Position numbers and translations under genes: made by a program. The notes beneath the pieces are model-generated. The model did not search any database and was not told the DNA's origin. It worked only from the letters and a program-made list of their open reading frames with translations. Shown here piece by piece: positions 18,705-28,980 of a DNA stretch of 64,000 nt (positions are counted from its first letter, which is position 1; every line of letters begins with the position of its first letter). Source of the stretch: Vibrio gallicus (GTDB lineage: Bacteria; Pseudomonadota; Gammaproteobacteria; Enterobacterales; Vibrionaceae); NCBI RefSeq assembly GCF_024346875.1, contig NZ_AP024872.1, forward strand, positions 496,001-560,000. The letters run 5' to 3'.

Positions 18705-18734
18705 AAAAACCGCTCTAACACGAGTTTAGAGCGG
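18705..18734 (-). terminator. intrinsic terminator of the alkyl sulfatase gene
   Basis: Stem CCGCTCTAA/TTTAGAGCGG (18710-18734) is followed on the minus strand by five T's, 31 bases after the stop codon. It separates the alkyl sulfatase gene from ahpC, which is transcribed in the same direction. Confidence 0.88.
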
Positions 18735-18764
18735 CTTGATTACGGCTAGCTTTTTAGCAGACGA

Positions 18765-20786
18765 TTATTTCGTGGGCATAGGCAGTATTTCAAATAACCC
18801 GTCGAATTCATCCAAGGTAGCCGACAGTTGGCCAATCAGCTCAGCATTACCTTTTATGCTTGCTTCTCCAGATGAGACCAGCTGTTGTAAGGTGGTTTTA
18901 CCTAATACTACCTTGGTAAAGTCCCCTTTGTTGATAATGAGCTCAACATCTACTTGTGGCAGTTTATCTACTTCAATATTCGCCATATTGGCATTGGAAA
19001 CCTCTCCGTAATAGAGCTCGTTTAAGTCCGGATGATTAACACCAAATGTGAAGTTCAGTTTAGCTTGCTCAGCCTTGGGGGCATTAAGACTGACTGCCAC
19101 ATAATCTAAGAACATGCCGGTTGGGGTATTGGCAATCACATCTGCTGATGCCAGCTTAATTGAAGGCTTGATTTCTCCGGTTCTTAGCTCCGCTGCACCT
19201 TGTAGATAACTGTTACGCCACGCCATGGTTTCAGATTGATAGCCCTGCTGTTCAAAGCTATCGGCCAAAGCATAGCGATAGTCAAAATTATTTGGATCAC
19301 ACTGCACTAAATCATTAAACAGCTGTGATGCGGCTTGATACTCACCCTGTTTAAAATGCACTTGCCCGGCTTTAAATAGACTCTCAGCGCCAGCGGCGTT
19401 TACATAAACACATGCCTTATCCTTAGTTTGCAATGGATTTGTGTTAACTGGATTCATATCGTGATAGCCAAGATATAGATTCACTACCGCGCGAGCATTA
19501 TGACTATAAGATCCGTGATAGCCATTGGTGTGCCATGTATCAAGCTGTGACTGAGGGACAATCTTTTCAATCTCTCGCCCGACATCATTTATCGTAACCC
19601 CATGATTCGCAAGGCGCATTGCCTGATTATGGATAAAGCCATAGTTATCACGTTGTAGGGTCATGTACTGAGAGATCTCATTAACATCGGTACCAGTTTC
19701 ATTCCACACCGGCGCCGAGTGCGCGGCGTGAATATTGTCAACCAAACCACTATCGACAAAGCGCATTTTTAGCTCAGTTAGGTACTTGGTCCATACTAAG
19801 GCATCACGCACCTTAGCCCCTCGGAAGGTGTAGATATTATGCATACCATCATAGGTAAGCTCTGCGGTGTTCAATGAGCGATACTGCGGAATATAAAGCA
19901 CAATTTCAGCGGGCGCTTCCGCGCCAGGCATATTAATTGCGTGGAAATCAAGGCCATCAATAGTAACGACCTTCTCTCGCGCTTGGATCTCAGTGGTTGG
20001 CGCCACCAGCGTTACCTCACCACGCGATGTTCCAAGCCCTAACGCATTATCTACGATACCTTTAGTGTTGTTATCTAAGGTCGTGCCGTATTGATAATTG
20101 GCACGACGCCCCATGGCCGTACCGGCGATAACGTTTTCATCGGCAAGCTCTTTAATAAAATCTTTTGGTGCATAGATCTGGGCGTTTTTATCAAAATCAC
20201 CCGATTCAAAGATGCCACGAGAACCACCAAAATGGTCTGCATGCATGTGCGAATAAATCATTCCCGTAATTTTGTGCTCGCGATTAATAGCAGGCAGATG
20301 CTGCTTGGCGAATTTCCATGACGCCTGCGCCGCTTGCCTTGATAGCAATGGATCATGAATTACGTAGCCATTATCGGAGCGGTAGATGGTCATGTTCGAT
20401 AAATCAGCACCTCGAATTTGATACACGCCATCAGCGACTTGATATAAGCCGCCTGCCGCATAATTCAACATACCTTGACGCCAGATAGATGGGTTTACCG
20501 TTGCTGGAAGGTCAGTTACCGACATATCTGTCATGTATTCAAAGCGGTTTTTAAGCTCGCCGGCTTCGTGGGTACCAAACTCAGCAATCAAGCCGCGCTC
20601 AGTGCGGCTAAAAGCGGAAGTATCTTGCCAAGGTAGGGTTTTCGCCAGCTGCGCATTTTCCTTTGCGGTGTGCTCTGTTGCAGGTTTACCTTCATAGGTG
20701 TCTATAGAAGCGTAATCATTGGCAGTTGCGCCAAAAGAGATGATTACAGCTAAAGAAAGTACTGAAGGTGCAAAGTTGATTTTCAT
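18765..20786 (-). CDS. alkyl sulfatase (SdsA1/YjcS-like, metallo-beta-lactamase fold)
   Basis: 673 aa from the ATG at 20786 (GAGG upstream), with a signal peptide MKINFAPSVLSLAVIISFGATA. The zinc-binding motif SHMHADHFGGS (H-x-H-x-D-H) defines the metallo-beta-lactamase catalytic domain. A helical dimerisation region and a C-terminal SCP2-like domain (from about residue 545) that helps bind the alkyl chain complete the SdsA1 architecture. The enzyme cleaves the sulfate from SDS-type alkyl sulfates, giving the alcohol. It is paired with a divergent LysR gene, as in the Pseudomonas sdsA1-sdsB1 locus. Periplasmic location is inferred from the signal peptide. Confidence 0.92.
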   Translation of the reverse strand: MKINFAPSVLSLAVIISFGATANDYASIDTYEGKPATEHTAKENAQLAKTLPWQDTSAFSRTERGLIAEFGTHEAGELKNRFEYMTDMSVTDLPATVNPSIWRQGMLNYAAGGLYQVADGVYQIRGADLSNMTIYRSDNGYVIHDPLLSRQAAQASWKFAKQHLPAINREHKITGMIYSHMHADHFGGSRGIFESGDFDKNAQIYAPKDFIKELADENVIAGTAMGRRANYQYGTTLDNNTKGIVDNALGLGTSRGEVTLVAPTTEIQAREKVVTIDGLDFHAINMPGAEAPAEIVLYIPQYRSLNTAELTYDGMHNIYTFRGAKVRDALVWTKYLTELKMRFVDSGLVDNIHAAHSAPVWNETGTDVNEISQYMTLQRDNYGFIHNQAMRLANHGVTINDVGREIEKIVPQSQLDTWHTNGYHGSYSHNARAVVNLYLGYHDMNPVNTNPLQTKDKACVYVNAAGAESLFKAGQVHFKQGEYQAASQLFNDLVQCDPNNFDYRYALADSFEQQGYQSETMAWRNSYLQGAAELRTGEIKPSIKLASADVIANTPTGMFLDYVAVSLNAPKAEQAKLNFTFGVNHPDLNELYYGEVSNANMANIEVDKLPQVDVELIINKGDFTKVVLGKTTLQQLVSSGEASIKGNAELIGQLSATLDEFDGLFEILPMPTK

Positions 20787-20898
20787 GCTAAGCCTCGATA
20801 TGTGTCTCAATGGGTATGACGCTAATTTAACCAATTGACACATCACGATATATAAATGAAACTTGATTCAATACATCACGTTTCACTATGGGTTAGCC
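20787..20898. promoter_or_regulatory. divergent control region of alkyl sulfatase and LysR gene
   Basis: 112 bases shared by the two promoters. The octamer ACATCACG occurs twice in direct orientation (20840-20847 and 20873-20880), 33 bases apart, about three helical turns. A GAAAC/GTTTC dyad spans 20858-20884. These are candidate contact points for the LysR protein. Confidence 0.35.
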
Positions 20899-21789
20899 AT
20901 GATAAATGACATCGATTTGAATCTGCTACGGGTGTTCTCTGTTGTATATAGACATCAATCTATCACCTTGGCCGCCGAGGAATTACACATGACTCAGCCC
21001 GGTGTGAGTGGTTTGCTAAAGCGCCTTCAACAGCAAGTAGGCAGCCAGCTATTTGTACGTTCAGGGCGAGGTATTGCGCCGACTCGGGACGCGCAAGAAT
21101 TGATTCGTCAGCTTGAACCGGCGCTTGTTCAAATCAATAACGCTCTGCAAAATTTAGAAGGGTTTAATATCAACTCCCCACATCGATTTGTGGTGTATAC
21201 CTCGGAACCGGTGATGCTGATGCTACTTCCTATAATTGAGCAAGACACCGAACTTGGAAATATCACAATCGAGCTGCGGCCTACTCGCTCCAACCAAGAA
21301 CAACTTATAAATGATCTTCATCAGCGCCAAGCCGATTTATCCATAGAGTTCTCAAACTACGCCTCCAGTTCTTTCTTTACTGAAGACCTATTTGAAGATG
21401 AGATGTGTGTTATCGCTCGACGTGGACATCCGGGCGTGAAAGGTACTCTATCGACAACCGAGTTTTATCGGCAACGTCATATCACATTAAAGCTGCGCCG
21501 CAATCAATTCTATCTTGCCGATTACTTCTCTAAGGAAACGCTGCAAGCAAGAGACGTTGCCGCTGAATGCACATCATTGGTGTCACAAATGTCAATGGTG
21601 TCGATTAGTGACTGCATCGCGACCGTAAGCAAAAGTATTGCCGATATGTTCGCTGATAAACTCGAAATTCAGGTGTTATCGCCACCCTTTACCGCCACCC
21701 CAATTGGATACCGTCTAATGGTGCATAACCGCGATAAAAACAGTCCCGCCAACATGTGGTTGAGAAACAAACTGAAGTCGTATTTTTGA
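20899..21789 (+). CDS. LysR family transcriptional regulator of alkyl sulfatase (SdsB-like)
   Basis: 296 aa from the ATG at 20899 (MINDIDLNLLRVFSVVYRH); the longer upstream frame includes promoter sequence. The winged helix-turn-helix is ITLAAEELHMTQPGVSGLLKRLQQQVG near residues 22-48, and the rest is the periplasmic-binding-like effector domain. It is divergent from the alkyl sulfatase gene, so it most likely controls it in response to alkyl sulfates or the derived alcohols, by analogy with SdsB. That assignment is from context. Confidence 0.88.
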   Translation: MINDIDLNLLRVFSVVYRHQSITLAAEELHMTQPGVSGLLKRLQQQVGSQLFVRSGRGIAPTRDAQELIRQLEPALVQINNALQNLEGFNINSPHRFVVYTSEPVMLMLLPIIEQDTELGNITIELRPTRSNQEQLINDLHQRQADLSIEFSNYASSSFFTEDLFEDEMCVIARRGHPGVKGTLSTTEFYRQRHITLKLRRNQFYLADYFSKETLQARDVAAECTSLVSQMSMVSISDCIATVSKSIADMFADKLEIQVLSPPFTATPIGYRLMVHNRDKNSPANMWLRNKLKSYF

Positions 21790-21808
21790 TGTTTGGATGG
21801 TATAGAAA

Positions 21809-21836
21809 TAGCGGCAATGGCAAGCCATTGCCGCTA
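21809..21836. terminator. hairpin between convergent lysR and yehS
   Basis: A perfect 13-bp stem TAGCGGCAATGGC/GCCATTGCCGCTA with an AA loop. There is no long T-run on either side, so termination strength is uncertain, but its position between two stop codons fits a shared terminator. Confidence 0.7.
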
Positions 21837-21846
21837 ATTCAATCGA

Positions 21847-22326
21847 TTATTCGTCTAAAGCACTAGAGTTTGGGCGCAGTTGTAACTGAATGCCCATTAA
21901 AAAGTTGCGTAGAATTTGGTCTTTACACTCACGGTAATGCTTATTTTCAGGCTTGCGGAAAAATGAACTTAATTCATGCTTACTCAGGCGAAAATCAACC
22001 ACCTCTAACACTTCTATAATATCCTCAGCTTTCAAATTAAGCGCAATGCGCAGCTTCTGAAATACCATATTGTTATTCAAACGCTGTTCAGGTATCGGTT
22101 GCTCGCCGTCTCGCTTACCACGTTTTAGGTTAATAAATCCATTTAGAAATATCGCTAATTCTGTATCGCTAAGTTTGATAAAAGTCTCTTGCTCCTCTTT
22201 ACTTAGCCAAGCAATAACTTGTTCCTTAGTTACACTTAAATCTGCCAGAGAGAAAATTTCAATTACAGCATTATCTTTTAGGTCAAATGTGTAACGTATA
22301 CGACGCAAAATATCATTATTAGTCAA
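21847..22326 (-). CDS. yehS: DUF1456 family protein YehS
   Basis: 159 aa. The protein is an internal repeat of two DUF1456 units: TNNDILRRIRYTFDLKDNAV... with a later LNNNMVFQKLRIALNLKAEDIIEVL, each followed by an E/F-rich helix and a conserved FLNG or FLMG segment. It aligns closely by eye with E. coli YehS, including the central RGKRDGE. The start is a TTG at 22326 with AGGATC upstream, matching the N-terminus of YehS; the open frame extends 12 codons further. Function unknown. Confidence 0.9.
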   Translation of the reverse strand: MTNNDILRRIRYTFDLKDNAVIEIFSLADLSVTKEQVIAWLSKEEQETFIKLSDTELAIFLNGFINLKRGKRDGEQPIPEQRLNNNMVFQKLRIALNLKAEDIIEVLEVVDFRLSKHELSSFFRKPENKHYRECKDQILRNFLMGIQLQLRPNSSALDE

Positions 22327-22356
22327 AATAGATCCTAATCTTGGTAAACCCAGCAC

Positions 22357-22372
22357 TATCAAAACGTGAGCT
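22357..22372 (+). repeat. 16-bp direct repeat, copy 1
   Basis: The sequence TATCAAAACGTGAGCT occurs here, 31 bases upstream of the yehS start, and again at 22530-22545. An exact 16-bp repeat within one small intergenic region is unlikely by chance and may mark a regulator site or a small duplication. Confidence 0.6.
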
Positions 22373-22420
22373 GAAGGTGGTTGGATGTTACCAGATTTAT
22401 CATCTAGTCCCTATTACTTG

Positions 22421-22463
22421 TGCATCTAGGCATATAAATCCAACCATGACGCATTTAGATGCA
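22421..22463. repeat. 8-bp inverted repeat upstream of alginate lyase
   Basis: TGCATCTA (22421-22428) and TAGATGCA (22456-22463) are exact inverted copies with 27 bases between them. It lies about 170-210 bases upstream of the alginate lyase start and may be part of its control region. Confidence 0.45.
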
Positions 22464-22529
22464 TAATGCCAACACCGAGAATATTAAGTAATTTCTGTTT
22501 AGTTTTTTGAACTGGCGCTAATTTTTGTT

Positions 22530-22545
22530 TATCAAAACGTGAGCT
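22530..22545 (+). repeat. 16-bp direct repeat, copy 2
   Basis: Second copy of TATCAAAACGTGAGCT, 173 bases from the first and 87-102 bases upstream of the alginate lyase ATG, a distance suited to an activator site. Confidence 0.6.
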
Positions 22546-22631
22546 AACAGGCACAACGCGGGGTAAGTCCTTTTTTTCAACATTAGCCCGCCTATCATGT
22601 ACGACAATAATACATACAACGAGAAAGAAAC

Positions 22632-23675
22632 ATGAAAAAAACTCTTGTCTTAGCTGGTTCTATACTGCTTGCCCTACCAGCGGCTGCCAACGTTCTTGAC
22701 AACGGCGTATCTCACCCTGTTCCTGCTGACAAATTTGATATGACTAACTGGAAGATCACTATCCCTTCAGATATCAATAAAGATGGCAAAGTAGATGAGA
22801 TCGAAGGCGTAGCTATGCTTAGCTATTCGCATGAAAATTTCTTTCATTTGGACAAAGATGGCAACCTAGTATTTGAAGTACAAAACAAAGCCATTACAAC
22901 AAAAAATTCGAAGAATGCACGCTCTGAACTACGTCAAATGCCACGTGGCGCCGACTTTGATAACATTCTGACTGATTCTAAGTTGAACCAGTGGGCACTT
23001 AGTAGCCATCCACAAGCAGACCAATATAGCGCTGTTGGTGGCACATTAGAGGCAACATTAAAGGTTAATCACGTTTCTCTACATGCTAAATACCCTAACA
23101 AATTCCCTGCATACTCAGTCGTTGTTGGTCAGATCCACGCTAAAGGCCACAAAGACCTTATCGCTAAAAATGTAGGTTATGGCTACGGCAACGAGCCTAT
23201 AAAAATCTTCTACAAAAAATTCCCTGATCACGAATACGGTTCAGTATTTTGGAACTACGAGCGTAACCTAGCTAAAAACGATCCAAACCGTGAAGATATT
23301 GCATACCCAGTATGGGGTAACACATGGGAGAATCCAGCAGAACCGGGTAAAGCAGGCATCGCTCTTGGTGAAGAGTTCAGCTACAGCATTGAAGTTAAGG
23401 GCACAATCATGCACCTAACATTCAAATCAGCTAACCACGACACTGTTACCTATGACATTGACTTGAGCAAGGGTATTGATGCTAAAGACAATGCAATCGG
23501 CTACGCAAAAGATGACTTCTACTTCAAAGCTGGTGCTTACGGCCAATGTAGCACCCAAGAAGCTCACCCAGTATGGGGCCCTGGTTGTAAAGGCACTGGT
23601 GATTTCGCTATCGATAAAAAGAATGGCGACTACAACAGCGTAAGCTTCTCAGCATTAAAACTAAACGGTAAATAG
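22632..23675 (+). CDS. alginate lyase, polysaccharide lyase family 7
   Basis: 347 aa with a signal peptide (MKKTLVLAGSILLALPAAA). The three conserved PL7 blocks are present: ARSELRQM at residues 97-103, QIH at 167-169 and YFKAGAYGQ at 297-305. They form the cleft of the beta-jelly-roll where the Tyr/His pair cleaves alginate by beta-elimination. QIH with Ile is often associated with polyG or mixed preference, but that rule is soft. Cys306 and Cys319 may pair. The protein is likely secreted or periplasmic and lets the cell use brown-algal polysaccharide. No transporter or uronate catabolism genes lie beside it. Followed by a strong terminator. Confidence 0.93.
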   Translation: MKKTLVLAGSILLALPAAANVLDNGVSHPVPADKFDMTNWKITIPSDINKDGKVDEIEGVAMLSYSHENFFHLDKDGNLVFEVQNKAITTKNSKNARSELRQMPRGADFDNILTDSKLNQWALSSHPQADQYSAVGGTLEATLKVNHVSLHAKYPNKFPAYSVVVGQIHAKGHKDLIAKNVGYGYGNEPIKIFYKKFPDHEYGSVFWNYERNLAKNDPNREDIAYPVWGNTWENPAEPGKAGIALGEEFSYSIEVKGTIMHLTFKSANHDTVTYDIDLSKGIDAKDNAIGYAKDDFYFKAGAYGQCSTQEAHPVWGPGCKGTGDFAIDKKNGDYNSVSFSALKLNGK

Positions 23676-23714
23676 TTGACGGTTTAATCCCCCAAACATT
23701 CAATTCTACTGCTT

Positions 23715-23746
23715 GGCCTTCCTCCGTTATCGGAGGAAGGCCTTTT
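23715..23746 (+). terminator. intrinsic terminator of alginate lyase
   Basis: Perfect 12-bp stem GGCCTTCCTCCG/CGGAGGAAGGCC with a TTAT loop, followed by TTTT on the plus strand. Confidence 0.92.
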
Positions 23747-23854
23747 CGTATCACTCTACTTAAAGTTAGCAGCCTGCTACTACACCGATAAACAAGTTCA
23801 GCAGTGGCTATAAGCCAACAATCAAAGTGTGTATAAATGCCTATATTTGGACAT

Positions 23855-23895
23855 AAAAAGACCCCCAATAATTGGTTGTCCAACTATTGGAGGTC
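23855..23895 (-). terminator. minus-strand terminator downstream of kbl-tdh
   Basis: Stem GACC-CCCAATA/TATTGG-GGTC (23860-23895, one mismatch) followed by five T's on the minus strand. It could end read-through from tdh or close a small transcript of its own. Confidence 0.65.
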
Positions 23896-23904
23896 AATTA
23901 AAGA

Positions 23905-23939
23905 AAATGCCCCAAACTTCTTGGGGCATTTTTGTTTTT
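23905..23939. terminator. strong hairpin with T-run
   Basis: Stem AAATGCCCCAA/TTGGGGCATTT with a five-base loop and a T-rich tail on the plus strand; on the minus strand it is followed by TTTCTTT. It probably works in both directions. It lies 160 bases after the alginate lyase terminator, so on the plus strand it ends either read-through or a separate short RNA. Confidence 0.7.
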
Positions 23940-24007
23940 ACTCTTGGGGCATTTTAGATTTAAACATATATAAAAATATATGAGCTTGACTGTATGTATA
24001 AACAGTA

Positions 24008-24033
24008 GTGGAGGTTATGTATCGATCCTCCAC
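24008..24033 (-). terminator. hairpin just after tdh
   Basis: Stem GTGGAGG/CCTCCAC with a 12-base loop, 16 bases after the tdh stop. The minus-strand tail is only moderately T-rich, so it may be a weak terminator or an RNA 3'-end protector. Confidence 0.5.
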
Positions 24034-24048
24034 CAGCCCTTTAAATGC

Positions 24049-25080
24049 TTATTCCCAATCGAGGATAACCTTACCGGAAAGCCCGCTACGCATAGCATCG
24101 AAGCCTTTTTGGAAGTCATCAACCTTGTAGTGATGAGTGATAATTGGAGTTAGATCTAGACCTGATTGAATCAAGCTTGCCATCTTGTACCAAGTCTCAA
24201 ACATCTCGCGTCCGTAGATCCCTTTGATCACCAGACCTTTAAAGATCACCTGGTTCCAGTCAATGCCCATGTCTGACGGTGGAATACCCAATAGTGCAAT
24301 ACGACCACCGTGGTTCATCGCTTCTAGCATTGAACTAAACGCCGCTTGTACACCGGACATCTCAAGACCCACATCAAAACCCTCTGACATATTCAATTCT
24401 GTCATTACATCTTTAAGGTCTTCTTTAGCCACGTTTACAGCGCGTGTTACGCCCATTTGACGAGCAAGATCTAAGCGGTATTCGTTAACGTCGGTAATAA
24501 CTACGTGGCGCGCCCCTACATGCCTTGCTACGGCAGCTGCCATAATGCCAATTGGGCCCGCGCCTGTGATAAGCACGTCTTCTCCAACTAAATCAAATGA
24601 CAAAGCGGTATGTACTGCATTCCCAAACGGGTCAAAGATAGACGCTAAATCATCAGAGATGCCCTCTGGGATCTTAAATGCGTTAAACGCAGGGATCACT
24701 AGGTATTCAGAAAAAGAGCCAGTGCGGTTAACGCCTACCCCAATAGTGTTGCGGCATAGGTGTGTACGACCACCACGGCAGTTACGGCAATGACCACAGG
24801 TAATATGGCCTTCACCAGATACGCGATCACCTATTTCAAAGCCGCGTACCTCTTGACCAATCGCAACCACTTCACCCACATATTCGTGACCTACAACCAT
24901 AGGGACAGGAATGGTGTTTTGTGACCACTCGTCCCAGTTATAGATATGAACATCCGTACCACAAATCGCGGTTTTTTTGATCTTGATTAGCAGGTCATTA
25001 TGCCCCATTTCAGGCATATCGACCTCGTTCATCCAGATACCTTGTTCTGGCTTGAGTTTAGAAAGTGCTTTAATTTTCAT
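24049..25080 (-). CDS. tdh: L-threonine 3-dehydrogenase
   Basis: 343 aa zinc-dependent medium-chain dehydrogenase. Catalytic zinc ligands lie in [15 protein letters not shown] and GHEYVGEV. The structural zinc is held by [15 protein letters not shown], and the NAD motif is [13 protein letters not shown]. It oxidises threonine to 2-amino-3-ketobutyrate with NAD+, and the kbl product upstream splits that to glycine and acetyl-CoA. Its ATG shares one base with the kbl stop (TAATG), so the two are translationally coupled, as in E. coli kbl-tdh. Confidence 0.98.
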   Translation of the reverse strand: MKIKALSKLKPEQGIWMNEVDMPEMGHNDLLIKIKKTAICGTDVHIYNWDEWSQNTIPVPMVVGHEYVGEVVAIGQEVRGFEIGDRVSGEGHITCGHCRNCRGGRTHLCRNTIGVGVNRTGSFSEYLVIPAFNAFKIPEGISDDLASIFDPFGNAVHTALSFDLVGEDVLITGAGPIGIMAAAVARHVGARHVVITDVNEYRLDLARQMGVTRAVNVAKEDLKDVMTELNMSEGFDVGLEMSGVQAAFSSMLEAMNHGGRIALLGIPPSDMGIDWNQVIFKGLVIKGIYGREMFETWYKMASLIQSGLDLTPIITHHYKVDDFQKGFDAMRSGLSGKVILDWE

Positions 25081-26276
25081 TATTTTATCAACCCCATGTC
25101 ACGACCTACTTCGATAAATGCATCAATTGCACGGTCGAGCTGATCGCGAGAATGTGCTGCAGACATTTGAGTACGAATACGTGCTTGCCCTTTCGGCACA
25201 ACCGGGAAAGAGAAACCAATTACATAGATCCCTTTAGCCAATGCCCGGTCAGCAAATTCAGCTGCTACCTTTGCATCACCTAGCATGATTGGGATGATTG
25301 CGTGGTCCGCACCGCCCATAGTAAAGCCCGCATCTTCCATACGAGTACGGAAATGAGCCGCGTTTTCCCACAGCTGGTCACGTAAAGAGCCACTTTCCGC
25401 AAGCAGGTCTAATACGCGTAGTGAAGCAGATACGATAGCCGGTGCAACAGAGTTAGAGAATAGGTATGGACGTGAGCGCTGACGCAGCCAATCAATCACC
25501 TCTTTCTTACCTGAGGTGTAGCCACCTGACGCGCCACCCATTGCTTTGCCTAGCGTGCCTGTGACGATATCGATGCGGTCCATCACATTATGATAATCAT
25601 GTGTTCCTGCACCGGTTTCACCCATAAAGCCGACGGCGTGAGAGTCATCAACCATAACCAATGCCTCATATTTATCCGCTAGGTCACAGATAGCTGGCAG
25701 GTTAGCTACGACACCGTCCATAGAGAAAACGCCATCGGTTACGATTAGAGTATTACGAGCGCCCGCCTCTTTAGCCGCAATTAATTGTTGCTCAAGCTCT
25801 TGCATGTTGTTGTTGGAGTAGCGAAAACGCATCGCTTTGCACAAGCGAACACCATCGATAATAGAAGCATGATTGAGCGCATCAGAGATAATCGCATCTT
25901 CTTTGCCAAGAATGGTTTCAAATAAACCCGTGTTGGCATCAAAGCACGAGGTATAAAGGATGGTGTCTTCCATACCTAGGAACGCAGACAACTTATCTTC
26001 AAGCTGCTTATGGATATCTTGAGTACCACAAATGAAGCGAACCGATGCCATACCAAAGCCGTATTGGTCCATACCTTGTTGCGCTGCTTTAATAAGCTCA
26101 GGATGATTGGCAAGACCTAAGTAGTTGTTTGCACAGAAGTTTAGTACATCTTCACCGCTAGATATTGATACTAGGGCCTGCTGTTGAGAAGTGATAATAC
26201 GTTCAGATTTATACAAACCCTCAGATTTTACTTCTTCAATTTGTTGTTGGATTTGCTTATAAAACGCTGAAGACAT
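25080..26276 (-). CDS. kbl: 2-amino-3-ketobutyrate CoA ligase (glycine C-acetyltransferase)
   Basis: 398 aa PLP enzyme of the alpha-oxoamine synthase family. Motifs visible are [15 protein letters not shown] near residue 46, [10 protein letters not shown], and the PLP-lysine segment [13 protein letters not shown]. It converts 2-amino-3-ketobutyrate and CoA to glycine and acetyl-CoA. First gene of kbl-tdh; the divergent LysR gene 159 bases upstream is a candidate regulator. Confidence 0.98.
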   Translation of the reverse strand: MSSAFYKQIQQQIEEVKSEGLYKSERIITSQQQALVSISSGEDVLNFCANNYLGLANHPELIKAAQQGMDQYGFGMASVRFICGTQDIHKQLEDKLSAFLGMEDTILYTSCFDANTGLFETILGKEDAIISDALNHASIIDGVRLCKAMRFRYSNNNMQELEQQLIAAKEAGARNTLIVTDGVFSMDGVVANLPAICDLADKYEALVMVDDSHAVGFMGETGAGTHDYHNVMDRIDIVTGTLGKAMGGASGGYTSGKKEVIDWLRQRSRPYLFSNSVAPAIVSASLRVLDLLAESGSLRDQLWENAAHFRTRMEDAGFTMGGADHAIIPIMLGDAKVAAEFADRALAKGIYVIGFSFPVVPKGQARIRTQMSAAHSRDQLDRAIDAFIEVGRDMGLIK

Positions 26277-26348
26277 GATTCGATCATCCTATTTAGTATT
26301 GGCAGTCAGGTGTAAAATATTGCCCTACACAGACACAAGCTTTATAGA

Positions 26349-26361
26349 TTTACAGTGTAAA
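26349..26361. promoter_or_regulatory. LysR-type T-N11-A box between kbl and lysR
   Basis: The 13-base sequence TTTACAGTGTAAA is a perfect odd-centred palindrome and fits the T-N11-A pattern bound by LysR regulators. A second looser dyad, GTGTA/TACAC, lies at 26320-26340. Both are in the 159-bp region between the divergent kbl and lysR starts. Confidence 0.5.
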
Positions 26362-26435
26362 GAGATTCTAGTTGAAAGCCGATGCGAGTATAATACCCCA
26401 CATGGAAAATCATTTGTGAATCTAAGGCACAAGTT

Positions 26436-27341
26436 ATGAAAACTACTCAGTTAGTGGCATTACTACCCGACCTTGCCAGCTATACATTAGTCGTCCAACA
26501 AGGTAGTTTTACTAATGCAGCCAATAGCTTAGCTATGACACCCTCAGCAGTTTCAAAAACAATAAACCGCTTAGAGCGTGCATTAGAAGTGAAACTTATC
26601 GAGCGTAGCACGCGCCGCCTTCGTATCACAGAAGAGGGACAAAAGGTTTATGAGCAGGCATTGCAGATGTTAAATGCGGCCCAGCAAGCGGTAGAGATCT
26701 CCTCAACGAATCACTCTCAAGCCCAAGGTAGCCTATCTATTTGTGCCCCTGAAGCCTTTCTTAGTGTGGTATTACAACCGCTTATCATAGATTTTCTAAA
26801 GCAATATCCCAATATACAGATAAAAGCGCGAGCACTAGATGGCTCGGTCGATATCCAAAAACTGGGCATTGATGTGGCGTTTCGTCTGTCAGATACCCCC
26901 GACGAACAGTTGGTGCTCAAAGAACTAGGAAGCACCCACCTGTTGCTGTGCGCAAGTAAGCCCTATCTAATGAAGCACGGTACACCACAACGACCTAGTG
27001 ATCTGTTGGCCCATAACTGTTTGTACCTTGCCGAAACTGAGCATGACAATGTGTGGACCTTTGATAAGAATGGCATATCTCAATCGGTTAGCGTCAGTGG
27101 AAGATATGCAGTAAACCAAGCACAACTGAGGCTAGACGGTGTAAAAAATCACCTTGGGATCGGTTTATTCCATGACTTTGTCGCCGAACAAGCGTTAAAA
27201 AAGGGAGAGATTGTACAAGTCTTAGCCGATTGGACAGTAAAGAGTAACCATCATGGGAGTGTTCAATTGCAATACGCTCACACGAAATATATGCCGCAGA
27301 GACTAAGGCTATTCATCGAATATATAAACCAAGCCCTATAA
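26436..27341 (+). CDS. LysR family transcriptional regulator
   Basis: 301 aa. The N-terminal helix-turn-helix is GSFTNAANSLAMTPSAVSKTINRLERALE near residues 24-52 and the effector domain follows, ending VQLQYAHTKYMPQRLRLFIEYI. It belongs to the CrgA/DsdC-like branch in which a short acidic linker leads into LSICAPEAFLSVVLQPLI. It is divergent from kbl-tdh and 56 bases upstream of a 6-phospho-beta-glucosidase gene on the same strand, so it could serve either; divergence with the T-N11-A box favours kbl-tdh. Confidence 0.88.
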   Translation: MKTTQLVALLPDLASYTLVVQQGSFTNAANSLAMTPSAVSKTINRLERALEVKLIERSTRRLRITEEGQKVYEQALQMLNAAQQAVEISSTNHSQAQGSLSICAPEAFLSVVLQPLIIDFLKQYPNIQIKARALDGSVDIQKLGIDVAFRLSDTPDEQLVLKELGSTHLLLCASKPYLMKHGTPQRPSDLLAHNCLYLAETEHDNVWTFDKNGISQSVSVSGRYAVNQAQLRLDGVKNHLGIGLFHDFVAEQALKKGEIVQVLADWTVKSNHHGSVQLQYAHTKYMPQRLRLFIEYINQAL

Positions 27342-27373
27342 TACCTATTAGGTCACATTTAGATAAATACTAA

Positions 27374-28792
<1,419 letters not shown>

Positions 28793-28811
28793 CTTAATAG
28801 CAGACACAATA

Positions 28812-28847
28812 ATGGCTCAAGCACCTGATGTATGAGCCATTTTTTGT
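28812..28847 (+). terminator. intrinsic terminator of 6-phospho-beta-glucosidase gene
   Basis: Stem ATGGCTCA/TGAGCCAT (28812-28840) followed by a run of T's on the plus strand, 20 bases after the stop. Confidence 0.85.
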
Positions 28848-28980
28848 TGCTTCTCTATTTAGCTCGTAGGTGAGAGTGCCACCTTCACCCGCCATATATA
28901 AAACTAATGCTTTATCATTTGGCTATGCCACGTATAATCGCCGCTCGTTTGCATAATCCCAACAGTTAAAGAGTACCAGC

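Larger units (their letters stand above)
23747..24048. other. gene-free region with a stack of hairpins
   Basis: The region between the alginate lyase terminator and tdh has no credible gene. It holds three hairpins: 23860-23895, 23905-23931 and 24008-24033. A 12-base stretch TTGGGGCATTTT occurs at 23921-23932 and again at 23944-23955, as if one arm of the middle hairpin had been duplicated. The stem at 23860 is followed by T's on the minus strand, whereas the stem at 23905 has T's on both strands. Confidence 0.5.

Noticed and set aside
23608..23883. 91-aa minus-strand frame over the end of the alginate lyase
   Set aside because: It runs through the alginate lyase terminator hairpin and has no family features.
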